A stretch of 64,000 nt of DNA from Rufibacter sediminis (GTDB taxonomy: Bacteria > Bacteroidota > Bacteroidia > Cytophagales > Hymenobacteraceae): positions 5,269 through 69,268 of the forward strand of contig NZ_JACOAF010000058.1 in assembly GCF_014269285.1 (NCBI RefSeq). Reading direction: 5' to 3'. The position numbers and the translations under genes were made by a program. The notes under the pieces are model-generated. The model saw only the letters and a list, made by a program, of their open reading frames with translations. It searched no databases and had not been told where the DNA came from. This document shows, in pieces, positions 35,929-44,263 of the stretch (positions within the stretch are counted from its first letter, which is position 1; each line of letters opens with the position of its first letter).

Positions 35929-36468
35929 TTAATCTTTTTTCAAATATTCTTCGATTTTTTTTACCGCTATGTGGTAAGAGGCCTTCAGAGCGCCCACGGA
36001 GGTGCCCAGAATCTCGGAGATTTCCTCGTATTTCAGCTCATCGAAGTATTTCATGTTGAAAACCAGACGTTGCTTGTCGGGCAGACGCAGAAGTGCCTTC
36101 TGAAGTTTCAGTTGAATCTCGTCGCCGGAGAGGGTGTCGGTGGAATCCAGCTTCTCGGAGAGCTCGGCGGCCACGTCATGGATGGGCAGGAAGAAACGCT
36201 TCTTTTTAGCGCTCAGGAAGTTAAGGCACTCGTTCGTGGCAATGCGGTAGATCCAGGTGTAGAGCTGGGCGTCTTTCCTGAAATTCTCTAAATGTGTCCA
36301 GACTTTCACGAATACCTCCTGCGTCAGGTCATCGGCATCGTCATGGTCGATCACCATTTTACGCACGTGCCAGTAGACCTTCTGCTGGTACTTGCGCACC
36401 AGTTGGTTAAAGGCCAGGTTCCGGGAGTCCGGGTGCTGAAATTTCTCTAAAATCTCTAAGTCTTCCAA
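35929..36468 (-). CDS. ECF-type RNA polymerase sigma factor
   Basis: A 179-residue sigma-70 ECF protein with region 2 (about 20-90; HDDADDLTQEVFVKVWTHL and YTWIYRIATNECLNFL) and region 4 (about 120-175; LPDKQRLVFNMKYFDELKYEEISEILGTSVGALKASYHIAVKK). First gene of an operon with a putative anti-sigma factor and a periplasmic helical protein. The start at 36468 gives the complete family N-terminus. No promoter for autoregulation could be picked out by eye in the 100 nt upstream. Confidence 0.93.
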   Translation of the reverse strand: MEDLEILEKFQHPDSRNLAFNQLVRKYQQKVYWHVRKMVIDHDDADDLTQEVFVKVWTHLENFRKDAQLYTWIYRIATNECLNFLSAKKKRFFLPIHDVAAELSEKLDSTDTLSGDEIQLKLQKALLRLPDKQRLVFNMKYFDELKYEEISEILGTSVGALKASYHIAVKKIEEYLKKD

Positions 36469-36564
36469 GGGAAGGAGGCGGTTCGTGGGAGGTGACTAGT
36501 CGGTCTTTTTTGCGAGTAGAGGTATAATCAAATTCTGCCTTGGAACATGGTGGTAAAAAAGGGA

Positions 36565-36612
36565 GCTTCTGTTTTAAGGCCGATTCTGGGAAAACGACCT
36601 TAAAACAGAAGC
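36565..36612. terminator. hairpin after the transketolase operon; palindrome family copy 12
   Basis: GCTTCTGTTTTAAGG(C)CG pairs with CG(A)CCTTAAAACAGAAGC, the central bases aside. It is a strong family member and lies 44 nt past the stop of the transketolase C gene. The AAGG/CCTT pair differs from the GGGG/CCCC pair of copy 3, an example of paired change. Confidence 0.8.
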
Positions 36613-36656
36613 CAAATATAATAGGTATAAACCGTATATTCCCCTGGAGGAGAAGA

Positions 36657-37610
36657 CTATTTGCGCGCCATCACGCGCTGCACGGCGGCCACAATGCTCT
36701 GCTCGTTGAGGCCGTATTTCTCCATCAGTTCCTCTGGGGTGCCGCTTTCGCCAAACGAGTCGTTCACGCCTACCAGCTCCAGCGGCAGAGGCAGGTTCTG
36801 CGCCAGCAAACGGGCCACAGATTCGCCCAGGCCCCCGTTGAACTGGTGTTCCTCCGCGGTGACCACGCAGCGGGTTTTGGCTACGGAGGCAAGAATGGCC
36901 TCGGTATCCAGCGGTTTAATGGTGTGAATGTTGATGATCTCGGCGTCAATGCCTTGCTCGGCCAGCAGTTTGCCCGCCAGAATCGCTTTCCAGACCAGGT
37001 GGCCGGTGGCGATGATGGTCACGTCCTTGCCCTCGTTGAGCATCACGGCTTTGCCGATCTCAAATTTCTGATCAGCAGGGGTGAAGTTGGGCACCACCGG
37101 GCGGCCGAAGCGCAGGTACACCGGACCTTCGTACTCGGCGATGGCGATGGTGGCGGCTTTGGTCTGGTTGAAGTCACAGGGGTTGATCACCGTCATGTGC
37201 GGCAGCATTTTCATCATCCCGATGTCCTCCAGAATCTGGTGGGTGGCGCCGTCCTCGCCCAGCGTCAACCCCGCGTGCGAGGCGCAGATCTTCACGTTCT
37301 TACCCGAATACGCCACACTCTGCCGGATCTGGTCATACACCCGACCGGTGGAGAAGTTGGCGAACGTGCCCGTAAATGGGATTTTGCCGCCAATGGTCAT
37401 GCCCGCCGCCAGACCAATCATGTTGGCCTCGGCAATGCCCACCTGAAAGAACCGCTCCGGAAACTCCTTGATGAAGTCGCCCATTTTAAGGGAACCCACC
37501 AGGTCGGCGCAGAGCGCCACTACGTTCGGATTGGTTCTGCCTAGTTCCAGCAAACCAGCCCCGAAACCGGAGCGGGTATCTTTAGATTCTGAGTAAGGGA
37601 AGTCCTTCAT
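36657..37610 (-). CDS. transketolase, C-terminal subunit (pyrimidine-binding and C-terminal domains)
   Basis: A 317-residue protein covering the second half of transketolase. The TPP-activating glutamate lies in FQVGIAEANMIGLAAG. Conserved SHAGLTLGEDGATHQ, the FTGTFANFSTGRVYDQIR block and the C-terminal domain (VVTAEEHQFNGGLGESVARLL) are all present. It pairs with the N-terminal subunit encoded at 39055-39912 to make the holoenzyme of the pentose phosphate pathway. Unusually, a VWA gene lies between the two halves. The ATG at 37610 is 1 nt from the VWA stop, so the three genes probably form one operon. Confidence 0.93.
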   Translation of the reverse strand: MKDFPYSESKDTRSGFGAGLLELGRTNPNVVALCADLVGSLKMGDFIKEFPERFFQVGIAEANMIGLAAGMTIGGKIPFTGTFANFSTGRVYDQIRQSVAYSGKNVKICASHAGLTLGEDGATHQILEDIGMMKMLPHMTVINPCDFNQTKAATIAIAEYEGPVYLRFGRPVVPNFTPADQKFEIGKAVMLNEGKDVTIIATGHLVWKAILAGKLLAEQGIDAEIINIHTIKPLDTEAILASVAKTRCVVTAEEHQFNGGLGESVARLLAQNLPLPLELVGVNDSFGESGTPEELMEKYGLNEQSIVAAVQRVMARK

Positions 37611-37611
37611 C

Positions 37612-39006
37612 TTAGTTGAAAAGTTTTATCGTAGTGGTTAAATTCGATTTAATGGTGAAATTCTTCACGTCGGTGAATTTGCTGCCTTTCGCCGATTTGA
37701 TGCGATAAACGACGCGGTAGTTACCCGGCTGCAATGGTACGCTGATCTTGCTGCTACCCTCGGGCAGGTTCCAGATCCATTCCTGGCTGCCGTCTGGGTG
37801 CATGAGGTACAAACTGCCGTAGCCTTGCATGTCCTGGGTGATGTTGAGCGCGCCCGGCGGCGCGAAAGAAATCTCCGTGGCCTGCCCTTGCCGGATGGTG
37901 ACGGTTTTCCGGATGCGGGGCAAGGTGAGCAACTCTACTTCATAGGTGCCGGTCAGGTATTTCTGCTGACTGGGGAACCGCTGAGTCTGGAGCAGGTTCA
38001 CGTCTCCCTTCTGGCGCACCAGCGCGGTCACAGAGCCGTAAGAAGTGGGCGCATCTTGCCGCAAATACAGATAGCCTTGCGGCACTTTCACCTTGAATAC
38101 ATTGTGCCGGCCGGGTTTGATGTCCAGGTTTTGCAACTCTACGGCCGGAAGCGTGTTCACCAGCAGGTTGTAGGAACGCAGGGCGTCAATCTCCAGCTCA
38201 TCGGGCTTGCCGGCCGCATCCAGGTAATGCACAAAGTTGTACTCGGGTTGGCCGGTCACGTTGTTGAGGAAGGTGAGGTTCACGTTGGTCTCCACGGGCC
38301 TACCAGCGTCATCCGTCAGTTCCACCGATACCGTAGTTTTCTTCAGGGCGATGTTGATGACGTTGTCCAGTACTTTCTGGAAAGTCTTGATGTCGGAGGC
38401 GTTGTAGTACTGGCCCATGCACCCAAACTGCTGCGCATAGCCGGGGTCTTCGCCCAACCCAATGATGAACGGCTTTAGGAACACCCGCTTTTTCTGCAAA
38501 GCCAGGGAGGTGGCGCAGGGGTCGCCGCCGCAGCTTTCAAGCCCATCGGTGATGATGACAATCACGTTCCGGGCATTGGGGTCTGGCGGGAAATCATTCG
38601 CCGATTGCTCCAGGGAGAAGGTGATGGGCGTGTTGCCTTTGGGCGTGATCAGCTGGAGTTTCTTCTTGATGTTTCCGGCATTGTGGGCCGCAAACGGCAC
38701 CTCCAGCTTGGTGTCTTTGCAGTTCTTCAGGTTGGCCGCTGATTGGTGCCCGTAGACGCGCAGGGCAATCTCCAGGTTCGCGTAGGTGTCCAGCGAGTCG
38801 GCCATGCGGGCCAGCATGGTTTTGGCCACGGCCCAGCGTTGGCTGGTTTCCCATTTCGCCAGCATGGAGCCTGAGGCATCTAGCAGGAAAAGCAGTCGGG
38901 TTTTCTTGGGCGGCGGTTGCTTGTTTTGCGCCGCCGCAGGCAGCGCCAGCAAACCTCCCAACAGGAGGCAGACCAGCCACAGACAGACGGAACGCATCAG
39001 TTTCAT
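37612..39006 (-). CDS. secreted VWA-domain protein
   Basis: A 464-residue protein. The signal peptide (core CLWLVCLLLGGLLALPAAA) is followed by a VWA domain (about 35-220) with an intact MIDAS motif: LLDASGSM, then the ITDGLES aspartate. The C-terminal half (about 230-464) reads as beta-sandwich repeats (PGRHNVFKVKVPQGYLYL, LTGTYEVELLTLPRIRKTV, QPGNYRVVYRIKSAKG). It is probably periplasmic or surface-exposed and binds a metal-dependent protein ligand. The MKLMRS start at 39006 is preferred over an upstream start at 39033 because of the signal peptide. It is placed between the two transketolase genes, which has no obvious functional explanation. Confidence 0.83.
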   Translation of the reverse strand: MKLMRSVCLWLVCLLLGGLLALPAAAQNKQPPPKKTRLLFLLDASGSMLAKWETSQRWAVAKTMLARMADSLDTYANLEIALRVYGHQSAANLKNCKDTKLEVPFAAHNAGNIKKKLQLITPKGNTPITFSLEQSANDFPPDPNARNVIVIITDGLESCGGDPCATSLALQKKRVFLKPFIIGLGEDPGYAQQFGCMGQYYNASDIKTFQKVLDNVINIALKKTTVSVELTDDAGRPVETNVNLTFLNNVTGQPEYNFVHYLDAAGKPDELEIDALRSYNLLVNTLPAVELQNLDIKPGRHNVFKVKVPQGYLYLRQDAPTSYGSVTALVRQKGDVNLLQTQRFPSQQKYLTGTYEVELLTLPRIRKTVTIRQGQATEISFAPPGALNITQDMQGYGSLYLMHPDGSQEWIWNLPEGSSKISVPLQPGNYRVVYRIKSAKGSKFTDVKNFTIKSNLTTTIKLFN

Positions 39007-39054
39007 GCCGCAGAAGAAATAGGGCAGGCACACCGGTGCCCGCCTTTGGTGGAA

Positions 39055-39912
39055 TTAATAATCGTTGAGGGTTTCTTTGAGTTGCACCAGCGCCTGCTCC
39101 AGTTGAGCATCATTGGGAGCTACACCGTGCCACTTATGGGAGCCCATCATGAAGTCTACCCCAAAGCCCATCTGGGTGTTCATCAGGATGCAGATGGGTT
39201 GTCCCTGGCCGGTCAATGCCTTGGCTTCGTCCAGCACCGGAAGCAGCTGCGCGAAATCGTTGCCGTTCTCACAGTGCAGCACTTTCCAGCCGAAGGCCTC
39301 AAATTTGGCGCGCAGGTTGCCTAAGCTCATCACCGCGTCTACGGGGCCGTCAATCTGCTGGCCGTTGTAGTCTACCGTCCAGATGAAGTTGTCTACTTTG
39401 TGGTGGGCCGCATACATGGCCGCTTCCCACACCTGCCCTTCCTCCAACTCGCCATCGCCGGTGAGCACGTACACCAGTTTGTCATCGCCGTTCAGTTTCT
39501 TCACCTGTGCCGCGCCAATGGCTACCGATGGGCCCTGCCCCAGTGAACCAGACGCAATCCGGATGCCGGGGAGGTGCTCCTCAGTGGCGGGGTGGCCCTG
39601 CAGACGGGAATTCAACTTCCGGAACGTGGCCAGTTCCTTAGGGTCAAAGTATCCGGCGCGGGCCAGGGTGCTGTACCAAACCGGAGAGATATGCCCGTTC
39701 GAAAGGAAGAACAGGTCCTCGCCGATGCCGTTCATGTCAAACTCGGGCTTGTGGGTCATCTGCCGGAAATAAAGCGATACCAGAAATTCAGTACAGCCCA
39801 GAGAGCCGCCCGGGTGCCCGGAGTTGACCGCATGTACCATGCGCACAATGTCGCGGCGTACCTGGTGCGCCACGTTCAGCAGTTGTTCCGCCTCGTAGTT
39901 GAATGGGTTCAT
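39055..39912 (-). CDS. transketolase, N-terminal subunit (TPP-binding domain)
   Basis: A 285-residue protein covering the pyrophosphate-binding half of transketolase. The TPP motif GDGELEEGQVWEAAMYAAHHKVDN to DYNGQQ is present, with SGHPGGSLG and GSLGQGPSVAIGAAQ earlier. With the C-terminal subunit it transfers two-carbon units in the non-oxidative pentose phosphate pathway. It is the first gene of the operon; the VWA gene starts 48 nt after its stop. The ATG at 39912 gives the usual N-terminus (LLNVAHQVRRDIVRMV). Confidence 0.94.
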   Translation of the reverse strand: MNPFNYEAEQLLNVAHQVRRDIVRMVHAVNSGHPGGSLGCTEFLVSLYFRQMTHKPEFDMNGIGEDLFFLSNGHISPVWYSTLARAGYFDPKELATFRKLNSRLQGHPATEEHLPGIRIASGSLGQGPSVAIGAAQVKKLNGDDKLVYVLTGDGELEEGQVWEAAMYAAHHKVDNFIWTVDYNGQQIDGPVDAVMSLGNLRAKFEAFGWKVLHCENGNDFAQLLPVLDEAKALTGQGQPICILMNTQMGFGVDFMMGSHKWHGVAPNDAQLEQALVQLKETLNDY

Positions 39913-39967
39913 ATAGAATGTAGGTAGGTGCTAAGTAAAAAGGTGTTGATTAAAGTGATCGCTTCCC

Positions 39968-40004
39968 GTTTTAGGGGGCTTTTCAGGAAAACGGGCCTAA
40001 AATG
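39968..40004. repeat. intergenic palindrome family, copy 13
   Basis: CGTTTTAGGGGGCTTTTCAG with right arm AAAACGGGCCTAAAATG. It abuts the bcp terminator (1 nt apart) and lies upstream of the transketolase N gene. Confidence 0.7.
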
Positions 40005-40005
40005 A

Positions 40006-40042
40006 AAAAGGCTGCCCGCCCAAACGGGGTAAGCAGCCTTTT
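40006..40042 (-). terminator. terminator of bcp
   Basis: On the minus strand AAAGGCTGC pairs with GCAGCCTTTT and a T5 run follows. It lies 4 nt past the stop. Confidence 0.85.
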
Positions 40043-40045
40043 ACC

Positions 40046-40492
40046 TTATTTCAGCAATTGCGCCGTGTGGTTCTTGGTGTCTACTTTGGTGATGATGTCT
40101 TCAATGATGCCTTCTTCATCTATCACGAAGGTGTAGCGCATGGTGCCCATGTACTTGCGGCCATACATGCTTTTCTCCTGCCAAACGCCGTACTTCTCCA
40201 CAATTTCGCGCTCGGTATCAGCTAGTAACGGGAAGGGAAGGTCAAACTTCTGGATGAACTTCTGATGTGATTTCTCATCATCTACGCTTACGCCCAGCAC
40301 TACAAAGCCTTTGGCCAGCAGCGCGTCATAATTGTCTCTGAGGTTACAGGCCTGGGCCGTGCAGCCCGGCGTATCGTCTTTGGGGTAGAAGTAGAGCACT
40401 ACTTTCTTGCCTCTGAAATCACTCATCTTCACCGGCAGGCCGTTCTGGTCCTTTACCTCGAAGTCCGGGGCCGCATCACCTTTCTGTAGCAT
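40046..40492 (-). CDS. bcp: thioredoxin-dependent thiol peroxidase (bacterioferritin comigratory protein)
   Basis: A 148-residue atypical 2-Cys peroxiredoxin of the Bcp/PrxQ group. The peroxidatic cysteine is in PGCTAQAC (Cys44) with the resolving cysteine five residues on (Cys49), the spacing typical of the group. The FYPKDDTPG block precedes it. It reduces hydrogen peroxide and lipid hydroperoxides with thioredoxin. It is a single gene with its own terminator. Confidence 0.95.
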   Translation of the reverse strand: MLQKGDAAPDFEVKDQNGLPVKMSDFRGKKVVLYFYPKDDTPGCTAQACNLRDNYDALLAKGFVVLGVSVDDEKSHQKFIQKFDLPFPLLADTEREIVEKYGVWQEKSMYGRKYMGTMRYTFVIDEEGIIEDIITKVDTKNHTAQLLK

Positions 40493-40706
40493 ATTGTGTA
40501 GTTGTTGGTTGTTAGTAATTAGTTGTTAGTTTTTTTATCGGTTGATAGTTTTCAAATTTGGCTGGTTCTGTTCTGAAAATTCTAGTTCGTTTTCGGCTGA
40601 TTTTATGAAAAGAGCCTCAAAACAGACCGGAAGGTTTAAGCGAATAAACGCTAAAACCTTTATCTACCATACCCAAAACTGACAACTACCTACTGACACC
40701 TAAAAA
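40493..40706. other. spacer upstream of bcp and downstream of the M23 gene
   Basis: It holds low-complexity stretches rich in TTGTTGGTTGTTAG near 40,500 and, in opposite orientation, CTGACAACTACCTACTG near 40,680, with palindrome copy 14 between. The bcp promoter must be here, but no clear TAnnTTTG was found. Confidence 0.4.
40588..40625. repeat. intergenic palindrome family, copy 14
   Basis: CGTTTTCGGCTGATTTTATG with right arm AAAAGAGCCTCAAAACAG, between the M23 stop and the bcp start. Confidence 0.65.
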
Positions 40707-42632
40707 CTAAATCTTAGTGGTATAGACGGCTTCGTTGCCCATGGCATCCTTCACCCGCAGCACCACGTCTCCGGCCAAAGGTACAGTTTTATCCAGTTTC
40801 TCTGAGGTGAGCGTGGCGTTTTTGTGTTCCCACTTCAGGAGCAGCCATTGGCCGTTCACCTCGCAACTCCAGGACGCAATACCCGACAGATTATCCCAGA
40901 TTCTGAAGCTGATCTGGTTGGGTGACTTGCTGTTCAGCTTGATGGTAGGCGCCACGGTATCGGTTAACACCTTGAACTTGCCCAGGTCTTTGGCACTGAA
41001 CGTAATGGCATCGCCGTTCCAGACGCCACCCAGGAAACCGGCGCCTTTGCCCCAGCCCAGCGCGTACACCGCCGCCTTGCTTTTATCAGCGGGCAGCTTG
41101 GTGGGCCGGATGGTCACCTTTGCCGGCTGGAAAAGCGTCACCAGCGGGTTGTTGATGGTAAAGACATCCTGAGCATCACGGGAGGTTTGCAGGATGAGCG
41201 TGTCATACAGGGAGTTCTCCCGAAAGGTAATGTCCAGAAATCGGTTGGAGTACAGATACTCCGTGCCGGGCGGAACCAGGTGGTTGAACGGGAACCGCAC
41301 CCGCGTACCGGATACTTCCGCCGAGTCTGGCAAACCGCCAATCATGTTGTACAGGTACACCGAGCCGGCCTTGGTAGTGTACGACGGAATCACCGCGTAC
41401 TTGTAGTTACCGATGTACAGATCCAGGTTCCGGGCCTCTTTGGCGGTGTCGGCTACGGTGATTTTCAGGATGCTCTCCATCACTTCATGGCCAATCTTGG
41501 GCTTCACCACGGTAGGGGTGCCGGTCACTTTGTAGGCGCTGCTTTCCCCTCTGATATGGAACCGCAACTGCGAGACATTCTTATAAGAGTCGGTGAGATC
41601 AGCCACCACCTCGTAGATTTTCCCTTCCTCAATCCGGAAACGGCCGCGGCTTTGGTCTACCTCATAGATGGGCAGCGTATTGCCATCGGCCACGTACAGG
41701 CGCTGGAAAGCCCGGTTCTTCAGCTTGATGATTGGGAAGTTGATGTGTGCCGAAACCTGCCGCTGCTTGTCAAACGGAACGCCGTCAATGTTGTGGCGGT
41801 AAACCGGTTCTCCGTTGATTCTGAGTTCCATGGCCTGCACGCCGTTGGTGTTGGCAGCCCCATTGTACTGGTCTATTGCCTGAATTTCCAGCCCCAGCAA
41901 ACCAGCCGCCGACAACGTGTCTGCAATGGTATAGATATTTCCTTGTTTTACCGGCGTAAACTCGCGGCGCACGAACTCCCCGCCCACGCGCGCGTCCATG
42001 CTCTGCGGCGTGAGCGCAAAGTTGTACACCGTAGGCGGAATGTGGTCCACGATCTCAGTGAAACCGTACCGCAGCGGGTTCAGCAGGTTGTCCTTGGCAT
42101 CGCGTACCTCAAAGTGCAGGTGCGGCCCGCCCGAGCCACCGGTGTTGCCAGAAAACGCGATGACATCGCCTTTTTTTACCGGGAACTGGGCCTCGTTGAA
42201 GCGCTCCTCCACCTCAAAGGACTTTTTCTGGTACTGTACGCCCAACATGTAATCAGCTAGGGCCGGTACCAGGTGGTTCAGGTGAGCGTAAGTGGTCACC
42301 AGTCCGTTGGGGTGGGTGACGTACACCAGATTGCCGTAACCGTAGCTGGAAATCTTCACGCGGGAGATATAGCCATCGCCGGCGGCGTAGACCGGCAGCC
42401 CGATCTTGCCTTCGGTCTTGATGTCAATGCCGCCGTGGAAGTGGTTGGGCCGTATTTCACCCATACTGCCCGAGAGAAAGTTCTGGGTGCCGGGCTTGAT
42501 GGGAAACGTAAACGGATTGGCGTTGAAAGGAGCTTGCGGCGCCGGAACCGGAGCCGGGGACTGCGACAGGGCAACCCCGCTACTACCTACCAGAAAAGCA
42601 ACTACAAGAGATCGGAAACTATTTAACTTCAA
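40707..42632 (-). CDS. M23 family (LytM-type) metallopeptidase
   Basis: A 641-residue secreted protein with a signal peptide (VVAFLVGSSGVALSQ). The peptidase domain comes early (about 45-180), with zinc motifs HFHGGIDI, AHLNHL and GPHLHFEVRD. The large C-terminal part (about 200-641) is beta-rich and of unknown function. M23 enzymes cut peptide cross-links in peptidoglycan, usually glycyl bonds. It is the second gene after the FAH hydrolase gene, overlapping it by 14 nt, so the two are co-transcribed. Confidence 0.88.
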   Translation of the reverse strand: MKLNSFRSLVVAFLVGSSGVALSQSPAPVPAPQAPFNANPFTFPIKPGTQNFLSGSMGEIRPNHFHGGIDIKTEGKIGLPVYAAGDGYISRVKISSYGYGNLVYVTHPNGLVTTYAHLNHLVPALADYMLGVQYQKKSFEVEERFNEAQFPVKKGDVIAFSGNTGGSGGPHLHFEVRDAKDNLLNPLRYGFTEIVDHIPPTVYNFALTPQSMDARVGGEFVRREFTPVKQGNIYTIADTLSAAGLLGLEIQAIDQYNGAANTNGVQAMELRINGEPVYRHNIDGVPFDKQRQVSAHINFPIIKLKNRAFQRLYVADGNTLPIYEVDQSRGRFRIEEGKIYEVVADLTDSYKNVSQLRFHIRGESSAYKVTGTPTVVKPKIGHEVMESILKITVADTAKEARNLDLYIGNYKYAVIPSYTTKAGSVYLYNMIGGLPDSAEVSGTRVRFPFNHLVPPGTEYLYSNRFLDITFRENSLYDTLILQTSRDAQDVFTINNPLVTLFQPAKVTIRPTKLPADKSKAAVYALGWGKGAGFLGGVWNGDAITFSAKDLGKFKVLTDTVAPTIKLNSKSPNQISFRIWDNLSGIASWSCEVNGQWLLLKWEHKNATLTSEKLDKTVPLAGDVVLRVKDAMGNEAVYTTKI

Positions 42633-43230
42633 AATTCAATAAGTTTTTGTCTTCTATAAACGCCTCAAGGCGGTCACCTATTTTAACGGGGCCCACGCCC
42701 GCCGGCGTGCCGGTGAAGATGAGGTCGCCTTTCTTGAGGGTGATGAACCGGGACATATACGCCAGAATCGCGCCAAAGTCGTGGAGCATCATGCCTGAAT
42801 TGCCCTGCTGTTTCAGTTCACCGTTTAGTTTCAGACCGAAATTGATGTTGTCAAACGCCGGAAACTCCTCTACCGGCAGAAAGTCTGAGATAGGGGCCGA
42901 GCCGTTGAAACCTTTGGCCAGGGTCCAGGGCAGGCCTTTGGTCTTGGCTTTGGTCTGCAGGTCACGGGCGGTGAAATCAATACCGATGCCGATGCCGTCA
43001 AAGTATTTGGACGCGAACTTGGGCTGGATGTTCTTGCCTTCTTTGCTGATGCGCAGCACCAGTTCTACCTCGTAATGGATGTCGGTGCTGTAGTCAGGGA
43101 AGTAGAAAGGTTCGTTGTTGCGCAGAACGGCAGTATCGGGCTTGAAGAAGATGACCGGCTCATCGGGCACCTCGTTTTTCAGTTCGGCGATATGTTCCGC
43201 GTAATTACGACCTATGGCAAGTATTTTCAT
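42619..43230 (-). CDS. fumarylacetoacetate hydrolase family protein
   Basis: A 203-residue protein of the FAH superfamily. Metal and substrate motifs are visible: IGRNYAEHIAELKN, IHYEVELVLRI (metal-binding glutamates), GIDFTARDLQ, KGFNGSAPIS and DLIFTGTPAGVGPV. The family hydrolyses or decarboxylates beta-diketo acids such as acylpyruvates and oxaloacetate; the exact substrate is unknown. I chose the ATG at 43230 because it follows the promoter at 43248-43278 and gives the family N-terminus (MKILAIGRNY). The gene overlaps the downstream M23 gene by 14 nt. Confidence 0.9.
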   Translation of the reverse strand: MKILAIGRNYAEHIAELKNEVPDEPVIFFKPDTAVLRNNEPFYFPDYSTDIHYEVELVLRISKEGKNIQPKFASKYFDGIGIGIDFTARDLQTKAKTKGLPWTLAKGFNGSAPISDFLPVEEFPAFDNINFGLKLNGELKQQGNSGMMLHDFGAILAYMSRFITLKKGDLIFTGTPAGVGPVKIGDRLEAFIEDKNLLNFEVK

Positions 43231-43247
43231 GGCTGTTTTTTTGTTTT

Positions 43248-43278
43248 CAAAGATAGGACTTTCTCGTGCTTGCCTCAA
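43248..43278 (-). promoter_or_regulatory. promoter of the FAH/M23 operon
   Basis: Minus strand: TTG (43278-43276), a 20-nt spacer, perfect TATCTTTG (43255-43248). The ATG is 18 nt downstream of the element. Confidence 0.65.
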
Positions 43279-43459
43279 GTTTGGCAAAAAGAGATAGGTA
43301 AAAATAAAATTGGCATGGAATTGTATAGCGGTTTACCTATAGATTTGCGCCGGATTCTGGAGAGGCCAACACTTTGTCTTCTTTTCTCCGTATAGGTCAT
43401 CGTTCCCAGACGGAGGGCTATGCCGGGCAGGATCTTTTTTGTATTACCTTAACCTATCT

Positions 43460-44260
43460 ATGAAAATGAGTAAGTTCAGAAATGCACTCTTTACGTTGGC
43501 GGTTCTGCTGATGGTAGGGTGTACCACCGTTCCCATCACGGGGCGCCGCCAGGTATCGCTGGTGGGCGATCAGGAAGTGATTCAGATGTCGTTCCAGGCC
43601 TATAGTGACCTGATGAAGCAAAGCAAGCTCTCTAGCAACGCCACGCAGACCGCCATGGTGAAGCGGGTGGGGCAGCGCATTCAGCAAGCTGTAGAAAGTT
43701 TCATGCGCCAGCAAGGGGCCTCGGCTCAGTTGGAAGGATACCAGTGGGAGTTCAACCTCATTCAGGATGACAAACAGCAGAACGCGTTTGCCATGGCCGG
43801 CGGTAAAACTGCGGTATACACGGGCTTGTTGCCCATCACTCAAAATGAAACCGGTTTAGCGGTAGTAATGGGCCACGAGATTGCCCACGCCATTGCCAAG
43901 CACTCCAATGAGCGCATCAGCCAGCAGCTGTTGGCCGAGTACGGTGGCGCTACCCTGGGTTCATTGGGAGGAGGAGCCTCTACCCAGGTGATTAACTCTG
44001 TGTATGGTATTGGCGCGCAAGGACTTCTCCTGAAGTACGGCCGTACCCAGGAAACCGAAGCCGACCGTCTGGGCCTGATTTTCATGGCGATGGCCGGTTA
44101 TAATCCAGAATCGGCGATTCCTTTCTGGGAGAGAATGGCTGCCAACAGCGGCGGACAAGCCCCCCCGGAAATCCTGAGCACGCACCCCTCAGACGCTACC
44201 CGTATCGCAAACATCCAGAAGAACCTGCCAGAAGCGAAGAAATACTACAAAGCCCGCTAA
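43460..44260 (+). CDS. M48 family metallopeptidase lipoprotein
   Basis: A 266-residue lipoprotein (LAVLLMVGC, lipobox cysteine at 21) with an M48 peptidase domain. The zinc motif is GHEIAHAIAKH (His139, Glu140, His143), and the third ligand lies in TQETEADRLGL. LptD-quality-control proteases such as BepA/YcaL are relatives, so the enzyme probably degrades misfolded outer-membrane proteins. The ATG at 43460 was chosen over a TTG at 43439; another ATG lies two codons on. It is one of only two rightward genes between 27 and 47 kb. Confidence 0.88.
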   Translation: MKMSKFRNALFTLAVLLMVGCTTVPITGRRQVSLVGDQEVIQMSFQAYSDLMKQSKLSSNATQTAMVKRVGQRIQQAVESFMRQQGASAQLEGYQWEFNLIQDDKQQNAFAMAGGKTAVYTGLLPITQNETGLAVVMGHEIAHAIAKHSNERISQQLLAEYGGATLGSLGGGASTQVINSVYGIGAQGLLLKYGRTQETEADRLGLIFMAMAGYNPESAIPFWERMAANSGGQAPPEILSTHPSDATRIANIQKNLPEAKKYYKAR

Positions 44261-44263
44261 GCT

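Noticed and set aside
36540-37544. 334-codon plus-strand frame antisense to transketolase C
   Set aside because: The opposite strand carries clear transketolase motifs; this frame is His/Gln/Val-rich antisense with no motif, and its first codons run across palindrome copy 12.
41187-42260. 357-codon plus-strand frame antisense to the M23 peptidase gene
   Set aside because: Antisense shadow with no recognised domain; the M23 zinc motifs on the minus strand are unambiguous.
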